Source of the DNA: an uncultured candidate division WPS-2 bacterium
Lineage (GTDB): Bacteria; Vulcanimicrobiota; Vulcanimicrobiia; Vulcanimicrobiales; Vulcanimicrobiaceae
Direction: 5' to 3'
NCBI GenBank assembly: GCA_937927945.1
Contig: CALEYW010000019.1
Coordinates: 6,953-70,952, forward strand
DNA: 64,000 bases
Shown here: one piece after another, positions 30,987-40,118 of the stretch
How positions within the stretch are numbered: the stretch's first letter is position 1
Layout: each line of letters starts with the position of its first letter
Notes under the pieces: model-generated
What the model was told of the DNA's origin: nothing
The model's database searches: none
The model's input: the letters and a program-made list of their open reading frames with translations, nothing else
Position numbers and translations under genes: made by a program

Positions 30987-32930
30987 ATGGCGAAGCCGTA
31001 CGAGCGTCTCAACCACCCGCTGATTCGCCGCGACGGAACGCTGACGCGCGCGACATGGGACCAGGCGCTCGACGCTGCGGCCTCCGGCTTCCAACGGGCG
31101 CTGGATAAGCATGGTGCGGAGTCGGTCGGGATATTCAGTTGTTCCCGCACGACGAACGAGATGAACTACCTGGCTGGGAAGATGGCGCGAACGATCTTCC
31201 GCAATCACAACATCGACAGCTGTAACCGAACTTGACACGCCCCTAGCGTCGTCGGTCTGGCGACGGTTTTTGGTGCCGGCGGCGGTACCAACTCGTACAA
31301 GGAAGCGGAAGAGACCGATGTCCTCTTTCTGTGGGGATCCAACGCGCGCGAAACGCACCCGATCTTCTTTCACCATGTTCTCAAGGGCGTGCACAACGGT
31401 ACCAAGATCATCTCGGTCGATCCGCGCCGTACGTCCACGGCGCAATGGGCGCATCGTCACCTGCCTATTCGCGTTGGGACGGATATTGCGTTGGCGAACG
31501 CGATCGCGCGAGAGATCATTGACGCCGGCCTTGTGAACGAGACGTTCATCGCGCGTGCGACGGCAGGGTACGAGGCATACCGCGGGTCGCTCGATCGCTA
31601 TACTCTCGCCTTTGCCGAGCAGGAGACCGGGCTCGACGCCGGACTCATCCGCGAGGTCGCGCACTTGTATGCGCGTGCCGACCGCGCGATGATCTGCTGG
31701 ACGCTGGGCATCACCGAGCACCACAACGCGGTAGACAACGTCCTGTCGCTCATCAACCTCTCGCTTCTCACCGGCCACGTCGGAAGATACGGCTCGGGCC
31801 TCAACCCGTTGCGCGGTCAGAACAACGTCCAAGGAGGCGGCGACATGGGTGCGATCCCCAATCGTTTCGTCGGGTTCCAAGACATCCGTGATCCCGAGGT
31901 CTGCGACAAGTTCGCGCGCGCGTGGGGTGTGCCGCAGAAGAACGAGTACGGGATGACGATGACGCAGATGTTCGAGGCGATCGAGCACGGCGATCTGCGC
32001 AGTCTTTTCGTGATTGGCGAGAACCCTGTCCAGTCGGAGGCCGACCAGACCAAGACGGAGCAGATCCTTTCATCGCTCGACCACCTCGTCGTCTTCGATA
32101 TCTTCATGACGAAGACGGCCGAGCTCGCGGACGTGGTGTTGCCGTCGGCGGCTGGCTGGTGTGAGTCGGAAGGGACCGTCACGAACAGCGAGCGGCGCGT
32201 CCAGCGCATTCGCAAGGCGCTCGAGCCGCCGGGCGAAGCACGTGACGAAATCGCGGTGCTGTGTGACCTCGCGCGCCGGTTAGGCGCCGATTGGGGAGAT
32301 ATCTCCGCCGAGCAGGTGTGGGATGAGGTGCGCGAGATGGCACCGGCGATGTTCGGCGGCATGAGCTACGCGCGTCTCGAGCAGGAGAAGGGACTGCGTT
32401 GGCCGTGCCCTGACGAGTCACATCCTGGAACGATGTACCTGCACGAGCGGCTGTGGGACAATCCGCGTACCGGGCCGCCGGTGCCTTTCAACATCGTCGA
32501 GCACGAGCTGCCGATCGAACAAGCCGACGCGGAATACCCGTTCGTCCTTACGACCGGCCGCCGGCTGGCCGACTACAACACCGGTGTGCAGAGCGGCGGC
32601 TTCGCGTCTCCCTTGCGTCGTTCGGAGTCGGTAGATATGCATCCCGACGACGTGCGTCGCCTCGGATTTGCCGATGGCGATCGCGTGCGGATCAGCTCGC
32701 GGCGGGGCTCCGTCGTCGCCCCCGTGCGGATCGACCCCACGCTGCAGCGGGGCTTGGTCTTCATGACCTTCCACTTCCAAGACGACGTCAGCGTGAATCT
32801 GCTCACGATCGACGCTACGGATCCGAAGGCGGGCACGGCCGAGTTCAAAGCTTGCGCGGTGAAGCTGGAACCAGTCGAAGTCGTCGTCGACCATGAGTTG
32901 CCGGCGCACGCCGGAATCGCTGGAGACTAG
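30987..32930 (+). CDS. fdhA: Selenocysteine-containing formate dehydrogenase, catalytic (Moco) subunit
   Basis: Oxidises formate to CO2 at a Mo/W-bis-pterin site. The frame runs through an in-frame TGA at 31233-31235 (residue 83) in the context SCNRT-U-HAPSVVG, exactly where FdhF-type enzymes carry selenocysteine followed by the catalytic His. A SECIS hairpin lies just downstream. With TGA read as Sec the protein has 647 residues: the molybdopterin domain, then the pterin-binding C-terminal domain (TTGRRLADYNTG, GDRVRISSRRG, GTAEFKACAVKL). The N-terminal [4Fe-4S] domain of normal alpha subunits is missing and is found at the end of the 34769-35722 gene. The ATG at 30987 begins at PYERLNHPLIRRDG, the usual inter-domain linker. 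Confidence 0.92.
31233..31265 (+). promoter_or_regulatory. Selenocysteine TGA codon and bacterial SECIS hairpin
   Basis: TGA at 31233-31235; stem CGTCG (31247-31251) pairs with CGACG (31261-31265), a U at 31252 can bulge, and the apical loop holds GGTCT (31254-31258). Exactly 18 bases separate TGA from GGTCT, the same as in the E. coli fdhF SECIS, whose first bases (TGACACG) are also shared. This is the SelB-binding signal. Confidence 0.88.
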
Positions 32931-34772
32931 ATGGATCTCAAGCTGCTCAACGCCGACCCGACGACAGAGGAGCGCGCGGCGATCGACACCGCGATCGTGT
33001 CGCTTTCGTCCGTCGGCGCCGACGGAGTCTTCGCGAAGCGTCATCTGCTGCTGCCGGCGCTCGAGGCGGCGCAAGGACGCGTCGGCTGGATCAGCGAGGG
33101 CGCGTTCAACTACATCTGCGAGACGCTCCAAGTTCCGCCCGCGGAAGCGTACGGGGTGATGACGTTCTATGCTCTGCTGACGGCGGCGCCGCGCGCTCCC
33201 CGCGTCGTACACGTTTGCGAGGATATAGCCTGTAAGGCGCGCGGCTCCGACGCCCTCATCAACGAACTCAAGCGGTCGGCCGGCCCGCCCGCCCACTACG
33301 TGCCGGCGGCCGATCATGTCCTCGTCGGTGATGACGACGTCGCCTGGCTGCCGTCGCCGTGCCTCGGGCTGTGCGATCAGGCGCCTGCGGCATTCGTGCA
33401 GATTGCCGGCGAGCATCCCATCGAGGAGCTCTTTGGTGACGTGACGATCGATCGGCTGCGCGCCGCAATGGGCGGCACACTTTCGCTCGCCCGCGCTCCT
33501 CGGCGGCGGCTGCCGCAGGCGGGAGGCTCGTCGTTGCGTCTGCTCCGCCGAGTGGACGTCGTCGACCCGACGAGCCTTGACGCCTACCGCGCGGCCGGCG
33601 GCTACGAGGCGTTGCGCCGGGCGTTCGAGATCGGACCTGAAGCGGTCGTCCGCGACGTGACCGATTCCAAGCTGATGGGCCGCGGCGGCGCTGCGTTTCC
33701 GACCGGGCGCAAATGGGAGGCAGTCGCGAAGCAGACGGTCCGCCCGCATTACCTCATCTGCAACGCGGACGAATCGGAACCCGGGACGTTCAAAGACCGC
33801 GTCATCATGGAGAACGATCCGTTCGCGCTCATCGAGTCGATGACGATCGCCGCCTATGCGACCGGATGCGAATACGGCTATATCTACCTACGCGGGGAAT
33901 ACCCGCTCGCGAACGAGCGTCTCTCGAACGCTATCGTGCGGGCGCGAGCTCGTGGGCTGCTCGGAGCGGACATCATGGGTAGCGGCTTTTCGTTTGATCT
34001 GGAAATCCGCAAAGGGGCGGGCGCGTACATTTGTGGTGAAGAGACGGCGATCTTCAACTCGATCGAGGGCTTCCGAGGCGAACCGCGCAACAAGCCTCCG
34101 TTCCCCGTGCAGTCGGGAGTCTTTCGCAAACCGACAGCGATCAATAACGTCGAGACGCTCGTCAACGTGCTCGACATCGTCCGTTTCGGCGGCCCCGCAT
34201 TTGCGAAGATCGGAACCGACGCTTCGACTGGGACGAAGCTCTTTTGCCTCTCAGGTCACGTCGCGGTGCCCGGCGTCTACGAAGTGCCTTTCGGCGCAAC
34301 GCTGCGCGATCTCATCGATCTTGCCGGCGGCGTGCCGGACGGGCGGGCCATCCGCGCGATTCTCTTGGGCGGTGCGGCCGGCGTCTTCGTCGGACCTCAG
34401 GACTTGGACATGCCGTTGACGTTCGAGGGCGTGCGCGCGTCGCAAGCAACCCTCGGCTCCGGCGTGATCATGGTTTTCGATGATACGGTGGAGTTGCTGC
34501 CCATGCTGCAGCGCATCGCGGCGTTCTTTCGTGACGAGTCCTGCGGCCAGTGCGTCCCGTGCCGGGTAGGCACGGTTCGACAGGAAGAGGCACTCGCGCG
34601 CATCGCCGCCGGGAAACGGCGCGGCGGCATCGCAAACGAGATATCGCTGCTCGACGAGATAGGGCTAGCGATGAAAGATGCATCGATCTGCGGCTTGGGA
34701 CAAACCGCGTACAGCGCGCTCGAGTCCGCAATCCATCGTCTCGGGCTCCTCGGGGAGCAGACGGGTCGATGA
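32931..34772 (+). CDS. fdhB: Formate dehydrogenase NuoE-NuoF fusion (NAD-reducing) subunit
   Basis: A 613-residue diaphorase subunit passing electrons from the iron-sulfur chain to NAD+. Residues 1-160 are a NuoE/FdsG-like thioredoxin-fold [2Fe-2S] domain (VCEDIACKA and PCLGLCDQAP cysteines). Residues about 190-610 are NuoF/FdsB: FMN/NAD site GRGGAAFPTGRKWE, NADESEPGTFKDR, and the [4Fe-4S] motif DESCGQCVPCRVGT. The ATG directly abuts the stop of the catalytic gene (TAGATG). Fused 24/51-kDa subunits are known in some NAD-linked formate dehydrogenases. Confidence 0.93.
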   Translation: MDLKLLNADPTTEERAAIDTAIVSLSSVGADGVFAKRHLLLPALEAAQGRVGWISEGAFNYICETLQVPPAEAYGVMTFYALLTAAPRAPRVVHVCEDIACKARGSDALINELKRSAGPPAHYVPAADHVLVGDDDVAWLPSPCLGLCDQAPAAFVQIAGEHPIEELFGDVTIDRLRAAMGGTLSLARAPRRRLPQAGGSSLRLLRRVDVVDPTSLDAYRAAGGYEALRRAFEIGPEAVVRDVTDSKLMGRGGAAFPTGRKWEAVAKQTVRPHYLICNADESEPGTFKDRVIMENDPFALIESMTIAAYATGCEYGYIYLRGEYPLANERLSNAIVRARARGLLGADIMGSGFSFDLEIRKGAGAYICGEETAIFNSIEGFRGEPRNKPPFPVQSGVFRKPTAINNVETLVNVLDIVRFGGPAFAKIGTDASTGTKLFCLSGHVAVPGVYEVPFGATLRDLIDLAGGVPDGRAIRAILLGGAAGVFVGPQDLDMPLTFEGVRASQATLGSGVIMVFDDTVELLPMLQRIAAFFRDESCGQCVPCRVGTVRQEEALARIAAGKRRGGIANEISLLDEIGLAMKDASICGLGQTAYSALESAIHRLGLLGEQTGR

Positions 34773-35722
34773 TCGCGATACTGCCGCCTACGGCGCCCGC
34801 ACGCATGGTTGAGCTCGAAATCGACGGTGTCGAGGTCGGCGCGCTGGAAGGTTCGACGATCCTCGATGCGTGCCGAGCGAATGCAAAGCAAATTCCAACG
34901 CTCTGCTTCCTCGATACGCTCCATCCGGTGAACGTCTGTCGGATCTGCGTCGTCGAAGTCGAGGGGTCGCGCGTCCTCGTCCCATCGTGCGCGCGCAAGG
35001 TCGAGCCGGGAATGAAAGTTCGCACCGACTCCGAGCGCGTCCGCCACAGCCGCAAGATGGTCCTCGAGTTCCTCGACTCGTCGGTGGACCTCAGCACGAC
35101 ACCGGATGTTGCCGACTGGAAGACGGCGTACGGCTGCGACAGCGAGCGCTATGGGCCACCGGCCTTGCCCGCTCCGGCGGCCGAACGCGACCACGCGCAC
35201 GCCGGGCATCACGAGCCGCCGGATCCCGATCACCGCGCGACCGTCGCACAGCCGGTGAAGATCGACAACTCCCTGTACGTGCGCGCGTACGCGAAGTGCA
35301 TCTTATGTTATAAGTGCGTCGAGGCGTGCGGTACCGATTTCCAAAACTCCTTCGCGATCGGCGTTGCCGGGCGCGGCTTCGCGGCCCGCATCTCGACGGA
35401 ATTCGCCGTCGAGCTGCCGCAGTCGGCCTGCGTCTACTGTGGGAACTGCATCGCCGTGTGTCCCACTGGCGCACTGATGGCAAAGCCCGAGTGGGACAAA
35501 CGCAGTGACGGGACGTGGGACGAGTCCCGGCAGACGCAGACCGACACGATCTGCCCGTATTGCGGAGTGGGCTGCACTCTGACGCTGCACGTTCAAGACA
35601 ACGAGATCCTGAAAGCCACGTCGCCCTTCGATCAGACCGTTACCAGCGGGAACCTCTGCATCAAAGGACGGTTCGGATGGCAGTATGTCCAGAATCGGCG
35701 CGAGGACGAGCCGTCCGCGTGA
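34769..35722 (+). CDS. Formate dehydrogenase iron-sulfur subunit (split-off N-terminal part of alpha)
   Basis: A 317-residue electron-transfer protein. An N-terminal [2Fe-2S] ferredoxin domain (LCFLDTLHPVNVCRICVVE) is followed by a linker, then two [4Fe-4S] clusters (CILCYKCVEACG and CVYCGNCIAVCPTGA). The C terminus carries the Moco-enzyme Fe4S4 motif (ICPYCGVGCTLTLH ... GNLCIKGRFGWQYV). That last domain is normally the N terminus of the catalytic domain of alpha, so this gene and 30987-32930 together make one classical alpha subunit. The NuoG-type His/Cys cluster between the ferredoxin domains is absent. ATGA overlap with the NuoEF gene and GTGA overlap with moeA. Confidence 0.9.
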   Translation: MIAILPPTAPARMVELEIDGVEVGALEGSTILDACRANAKQIPTLCFLDTLHPVNVCRICVVEVEGSRVLVPSCARKVEPGMKVRTDSERVRHSRKMVLEFLDSSVDLSTTPDVADWKTAYGCDSERYGPPALPAPAAERDHAHAGHHEPPDPDHRATVAQPVKIDNSLYVRAYAKCILCYKCVEACGTDFQNSFAIGVAGRGFAARISTEFAVELPQSACVYCGNCIAVCPTGALMAKPEWDKRSDGTWDESRQTQTDTICPYCGVGCTLTLHVQDNEILKATSPFDQTVTSGNLCIKGRFGWQYVQNRREDEPSA

Positions 35723-37014
35723 TCGCCCGCACGCGGCCCGACGACCCCGCCAACCGGGTCGGATTTGAAGACGCCCGACGTCTCATGCTCGCCTCGGCAT
35801 CCCCGCTGAGCGCGGAAACCGTTGCGCTCGGTCGGGCCTATGGTAGGATCCTCGCACGAGCGCTGCACGCCGTGGACGACATCGTACCGTACGCGCGCTC
35901 CGCGATGGACGGTTACGCCGTTCGCGCAGTCGACACACAGAGCGCAACCGGTAGCGCGGTCGCGCTGCGGATCGTCGGAACGGCTTTCGCCGGCGAGATG
36001 CCGGGCGTTCTCGCTCCGGAAAGGGCGGTCGCAATCGCGACGGGCGCGCCGTTGCCGGCCGGTGCGGACGCTGTCGTTCCGATCGAGCGTGTCCGGCATA
36101 TTGGCGGCGCGGCCGTCCTGACGGCGCCGCTCCGGTCCGGGGACCACGTCTTCCTACCGGGCGACGATGCCAAGCGCGGGGACGTCCTAGTTCGCCGCGG
36201 TGACGTCATCACGCCCGGAAGGGCGGCGCTTCTGGCCGCCGCTGGGCACGCGCACGTCACCGTCTATCGCCGGCCCCGTGTAGCAATCGTGTGCACAGGT
36301 GACGAGATCGTTCCCGTCTCCGAGCGGCCAGGCCCAGGCCAAGTCCGTAACAGTAACGCCACGATGCTCGCGGCGCACCTTCTCGCGGACGGCGCCGAGC
36401 TCGTGGCTTGTGCCACCGCTGCGGACCGAATCGGTGCCCTACGCACCGCGCTCGAGCGCGCGCTCGCCATGTGCGATCTTCTGGTTACGACCGGAGGCGC
36501 ATCGGTGGGCGAACGCGATCTCGTGAAGAGCACGCTCGTCGGCCTGGGTGCGCGCTTCGCATTCCGTTCGGTCGCGATGCGACCCGCCAAGCCTGCAGCG
36601 TTCGCACTGGTTGGTATCACGCCGGTAGCGGTGCTACCGGGAAATCCGGCTGCGGCGTTCGTCGGCTACGCCGCGCTCGTCCGCGGGATTGCGCGCCGAC
36701 TCGCCGGCCATCGCGTCGCGTTTACGCCCGCGGTTCCGGCGAGGCTCGAGGGCACCATTCACGCGAAGGCTGATCGCCACTTCATTCTTTTTGGCTCTGC
36801 AAGGCACAAAAGCGCTGCGCTTTCGGTCCTGCCCGTCGACAATCAATGTTCGTCGCTTGTGCGAACCTCGGCCGACGCGAATTGTCTTATCGTCGTCCCT
36901 CCCGGGAGCGGCGATCTGGAACCCGGCGCGACGGTGTTGGTCGAGCTGCTCGATCGGACCGCGCTCGGGATGTTCGATCAGCAAGACGATTATCAGCTTG
37001 ACGGGGTGCGCTAG
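35719..37014 (+). CDS. moeA: Molybdopterin molybdenumtransferase MoeA
   Basis: A 431-residue enzyme that inserts molybdate (or tungstate) into adenylylated molybdopterin. DDIVPYARSAMDGYAVRA is the MoeA N-terminal signature; RPRVAIVCTGDEIV, PGQVRNSNATML, TTGGASVGERDLVK and AVLPGNPAAAFVGY are the conserved catalytic-domain motifs. GTG at 35719 overlaps the previous stop (GTGA). Its place in the operon ties cofactor loading to dehydrogenase synthesis. Confidence 0.94.
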   Translation: MIARTRPDDPANRVGFEDARRLMLASASPLSAETVALGRAYGRILARALHAVDDIVPYARSAMDGYAVRAVDTQSATGSAVALRIVGTAFAGEMPGVLAPERAVAIATGAPLPAGADAVVPIERVRHIGGAAVLTAPLRSGDHVFLPGDDAKRGDVLVRRGDVITPGRAALLAAAGHAHVTVYRRPRVAIVCTGDEIVPVSERPGPGQVRNSNATMLAAHLLADGAELVACATAADRIGALRTALERALAMCDLLVTTGGASVGERDLVKSTLVGLGARFAFRSVAMRPAKPAAFALVGITPVAVLPGNPAAAFVGYAALVRGIARRLAGHRVAFTPAVPARLEGTIHAKADRHFILFGSARHKSAALSVLPVDNQCSSLVRTSADANCLIVVPPGSGDLEPGATVLVELLDRTALGMFDQQDDYQLDGVR

Positions 37015-37015
37015 C

Positions 37016-37384
37016 ATGGAGCGCATGCCCGACGGGCGTTCGGATACGTGGGCGGCGTGGAAATCCGCAGTGTTGGGCCTTCCCGACGATGCGATCGACG
37101 AGTATCTCGCGCGTGTCGAAGGGTTCGCGACCGATCGCATCGCGTCGTTTCGCGCAAACGACTCGGCCGTCGTCCCCGGTGATTGGGAAACGAGCGAGGG
37201 CTCGCGAGCGGCCGTAACACGGCTCTTTGAGTTCCGGCGCCACATGGGGGCGCATGGCGATCCGGCCGACCCCAATGCGCAGCAGCAAGAGCGAGGCGCC
37301 GCCCTGCCCCCGGCACATCATTCTCCGCAACGTCGTGAGGACGAGCTATTCGTCGGTGGCCCGGACGAACCGGGCGAAACGTGA
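37016..37384 (+). CDS. Small hypothetical protein of the formate dehydrogenase operon
   Basis: A 122-residue protein, helical in its first 80 residues (WKSAVLGLPDDAIDEYLARV, SRAAVTRLFEFRRHMGAHG) and then polar and probably disordered. No cysteines and no known family. It begins two bases after the moeA stop and overlaps fdhD by four bases (GTGA). In position it could stand in for the small FdsD subunit of NAD-linked formate dehydrogenases, though no FdsD signature is visible. Confidence 0.6.
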   Translation: MERMPDGRSDTWAAWKSAVLGLPDDAIDEYLARVEGFATDRIASFRANDSAVVPGDWETSEGSRAAVTRLFEFRRHMGAHGDPADPNAQQQERGAALPPAHHSPQRREDELFVGGPDEPGET

Positions 37385-38244
37385 CGAGCGACCGTCGCTC
37401 CGAGCACCCGACCTTAGAGCCGTCGCATCCGCTCTTTGGGCTCGGGTATGCCAAGCCCATCGAGCACTGCGCATTCCTACGCATCGATGACGACGGGTTC
37501 ACCGAAGTGCAAGCGACGGTCGCCGAAGAAACCCCGGTCGCGCTCGTCTACAACGGGTGGCCGCACGTGGTCATGATGTGCACGCCCGCCGACATCGAAG
37601 ACTTCGCCTTGGGCTTCACCCTCACCGAGGAAATCGTCAAGTGGCGCGAAGAGATCGGACCGCTGCGCGCAGTTCGCTACAGCCAGGGCATCGAGGTTGA
37701 AATCAGCATCCCGGAATCCGCCTCGGATGCGCTGCGGCAGCGAGGTCGCTCGTTGGTAGGACGGACGGGTTGCGGACTGTGCGGCGTCACGACGATCGAC
37801 GATGCGCTGCGTCCCGGCCGCGCCGTCGAGTCGGGCCCACAGATAACGCCCGCGGCGGTCTTTCGCGCCGGCGAGAAACTGCCGGAATGGCAGCGGTACA
37901 ATCAAGGCACCGGTGCAGTGCACGCGGCCGGCTGGTCGACGCCCGACGGTGATATCGTGCTTGCAAGGGAGGACGTCGGACGCCATAACGCGCTCGACAA
38001 GCTGGTCGGCGCGATGGTGCTGGAGGGAATCGACCCGGCTGATGGGTTTGCGGTCGTGACGAGCCGGGCGAGCTACGAGCTCGTCCAGAAATGTGCCGTT
38101 ACGGGGATCACGCTGCTCGCCGCGATATCGCGTCCTACCGGACTTGCGGTCCGCATGGCCGAGGCAGCGGGGATTACGCTGGCGGCCTTGCTGCGCGGGC
38201 ACAGCGTAAACATATATAGCCATCCCGAACGCTTGCACTCATAA
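37381..38244 (+). CDS. fdhD: FdhD sulfurtransferase for formate dehydrogenase
   Basis: A 287-residue FdhD/NarQ protein that transfers sulfur from IscS to the Mo/W cofactor of formate dehydrogenase. The catalytic cysteine pair is in GRTGCGLCGVTT (about 126-137). ARED VGRHNALDK (about 198-210) and VVTSRASYELVQK are other family hallmarks. GTG start overlaps the preceding gene. It is required for activity of FdhF-type enzymes. Confidence 0.94.
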   Translation: MTSDRRSEHPTLEPSHPLFGLGYAKPIEHCAFLRIDDDGFTEVQATVAEETPVALVYNGWPHVVMMCTPADIEDFALGFTLTEEIVKWREEIGPLRAVRYSQGIEVEISIPESASDALRQRGRSLVGRTGCGLCGVTTIDDALRPGRAVESGPQITPAAVFRAGEKLPEWQRYNQGTGAVHAAGWSTPDGDIVLAREDVGRHNALDKLVGAMVLEGIDPADGFAVVTSRASYELVQKCAVTGITLLAAISRPTGLAVRMAEAAGITLAALLRGHSVNIYSHPERLHS

Positions 38245-38445
38245 CACGCTCGTGTGAGCCTGTCAGCAAGTTCGGCCGGCGGCCTCGCATGGCGGGACTT
38301 CGCAGCGGCTTTCTCCCTTGGTCTGTTGGGTGTCTGCCGCACCATTTGTGCCGGGTCGGACGAAGTCAAGGGGTCACCCACGAAGCAAACGGTTGCAACG
38401 TCGCTAGGGAGGGGATTTAGGAGCATTCGGGCGCAACTTGCGGCA

Positions 38446-39264
38446 ATGATCCGACAGCTCTTTGCGTCGCTTCTCATCCTCGGTTTCTCACTTGTCGCCT
38501 CGCCGGCGTCGGCGGCGCCGGCGGTCGTGTTGGCGACCACGACGAGCACCCAGGACACGGGCTTGCTCGACGTGCTGGTGCCGGCGTTCGAGAGGGCATC
38601 GGGCTACCAGGTCAAGACCATCGCGGTCGGCACGGGCGCGGCGCTCGCGATGGGAGAGCGCGGCGACGCCGACGTGCTGCTTGTGCACGCGCCTGCCGCC
38701 GAGGAAGCGTACATGGCGAAGGATCGCGGTCTGTCCCGTGCGCTCGTCATGCACAATGCATTCATCGTCGTCGGACCCGCAAGCGATCCGGCACACGTCA
38801 AGGGCACAGCAACGGCGCAGGACGCGTTTGCGGCGATCGCGCGGGCACAGGCGCCGTTCGTGTCGCGCGGCGATGACTCTGGCACTAACATCAAGGAACT
38901 CGCGCTATGGAAGGCGGCATCGGTGACGCCAGGTGCATGGTATATCAAGACCGGCAGCGGCATGGCCGACACGCTGCACGTCGCGTCGCAAAGGGCCGCG
39001 TACACACTCACCGACGATGGGACGTACCTGTCCCAACGATCGACGCTATCGCTCGTACCGCTCGTCGAGGACGCGAAAGATCTGCGGAACGTGTACCATA
39101 TCATCGTCGTCAAGCCGCTCGCAGGTCACGTCTCCAATCAGCCGGGCGGCGAAGCCTTCGCAAAGTTCATGAACGCTCCCGAGACCCAACGTATCATCGC
39201 AACATACGGACGAGAGCGCTTCGGGCGCCCGTTGTTCACGCCCGACGCCGGCAAAGGGCCATAA
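38446..39264 (+). CDS. tupA: TupA-type tungstate-binding protein
   Basis: A 272-residue exported binding protein. The ATG at 38446 begins signal peptide MIRQLFASLLILGFSLVASP and cleavage after ASA. LATTTSTQDTGLLDVLVPAF, IAVGTGAALAMGERGDADVL and VMHNAFIVVGPASDPAHV are TupA hallmarks. The genes for its permease and ATPase (tupB, tupC) do not follow; the next stretch is decayed. It may share the WtpBC parts on the transposon, or be orphaned. A purine block TAGGGAGGGGATTTAGGAG ends 22 bases before the start. Confidence 0.9.
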   Translation: MIRQLFASLLILGFSLVASPASAAPAVVLATTTSTQDTGLLDVLVPAFERASGYQVKTIAVGTGAALAMGERGDADVLLVHAPAAEEAYMAKDRGLSRALVMHNAFIVVGPASDPAHVKGTATAQDAFAAIARAQAPFVSRGDDSGTNIKELALWKAASVTPGAWYIKTGSGMADTLHVASQRAAYTLTDDGTYLSQRSTLSLVPLVEDAKDLRNVYHIIVVKPLAGHVSNQPGGEAFAKFMNAPETQRIIATYGRERFGRPLFTPDAGKGP

Positions 39265-39635
39265 CCGACCGGGGCGACGCTCTCGGTCGCAGTCTCCGTC
39301 GTGGCGACGCTCGTGGCGGCCACCTTCCCGATCCACGGGAAGCACGTGGAGCGGACAGCCTTGGGGTCTATATGATCCCGAATCGTCCGAATCGCCATAT
39401 CGTGTTTTATATCCGAATCCTGCATAGGTCCCGGTTGCGAGCGGGCGGGGGCACGCACTGCTGGCGTCGACGGCGGCCGTCAGTTCGCGCGTTGCGGGCT
39501 CGTCGGCGCATAGGCGTTCGAAAGGGGTTCGCTGACGGGCACTCACGGGGCGAGCGGAGCGCCACGGCTTCGCGCGTCAAAAGGGCCATCCGAAGCGGCC
39601 TCCCAGCTGGCACACCCGTCGGCGATGCTGGCGGT
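39265..39635 (+). other. Decayed sequence after tupA
   Basis: No intact gene. Just after the tupA stop a plus-strand frame reads GATLSVAVSVVATLVAATFP, a membrane-helix-like stretch that could be the remains of the expected permease gene, ending at a stop near 39375. Nothing is recognisable in the rest. Confidence 0.35.
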
Positions 39636-39775
39636 ATGAAAACGTTCGGAGATGCTCGCGTCAGCACGGACGAGCAGATCATCGCGCTGCATCTGAATGC
39701 GCTGCGCGCCGCCAGCTACACCCAGATATTCGAGGACTTAGCTTGCGGGCGCACCGCGACCGATCCGGGCTGGCC
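39636..39775 (+). pseudogene. Truncated serine resolvase remnant
   Basis: From ATG 39636 the frame reads MKTFGDARVSTDEQIIALHL, then LRAASYTQIFEDLACGR. This is the N-terminal part of a TnpR-type resolvase, with Gly-Asp where GY is usual. Similarity stops after about 48 residues and the rest is lost. It is the scar of an older Tn3-type element, distinct in sequence from the intact tnpR at 5526. The 39776-40118 stretch after it holds nothing recognisable. Confidence 0.7.
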
Positions 39776-40118
39776 GCTGACTGTCGCTTCTGGCCAACGC
39801 ACGCGGCGTCTTGGCACGCTTTACACGTCGATCCGGGCACAGAGCTGTGCGCGGGTTCTTACGTCTCAACTAAATCGATCGGTCTCAGCTGAAACTGGTA
39901 CGAATCTCAAGGGAAGCTCTTTCCGACAGGCCCTTCTGCCGCTCGCTCCTGGTGTGCGGTAATCATGCTTTCCACACACAAACGCGCGTTCGCCTACGGA
40001 AGAAGGACTCGCCGCTACGACTTTTGTCCGCCCGACCACCCCCTCGCGGTACCGCGCTTTCCGTCCCCGCCCTACACCATTTGCTGTATGGCTTCACCCT
40101 GACTTTACCCCGCATCAT

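Noticed and set aside
30966..31235. Formate dehydrogenase start region as a broken gene (early TGA stop)
   Set aside because: The frame continues with full conservation after TGA, the codon sits at the known selenocysteine position, and a SECIS hairpin follows at the exact spacing.
38907..39962. Long plus-strand frame after and across tupA
   Set aside because: It overlaps tupA in another frame; only the short resolvase-like segment from 39636 has recognisable content.
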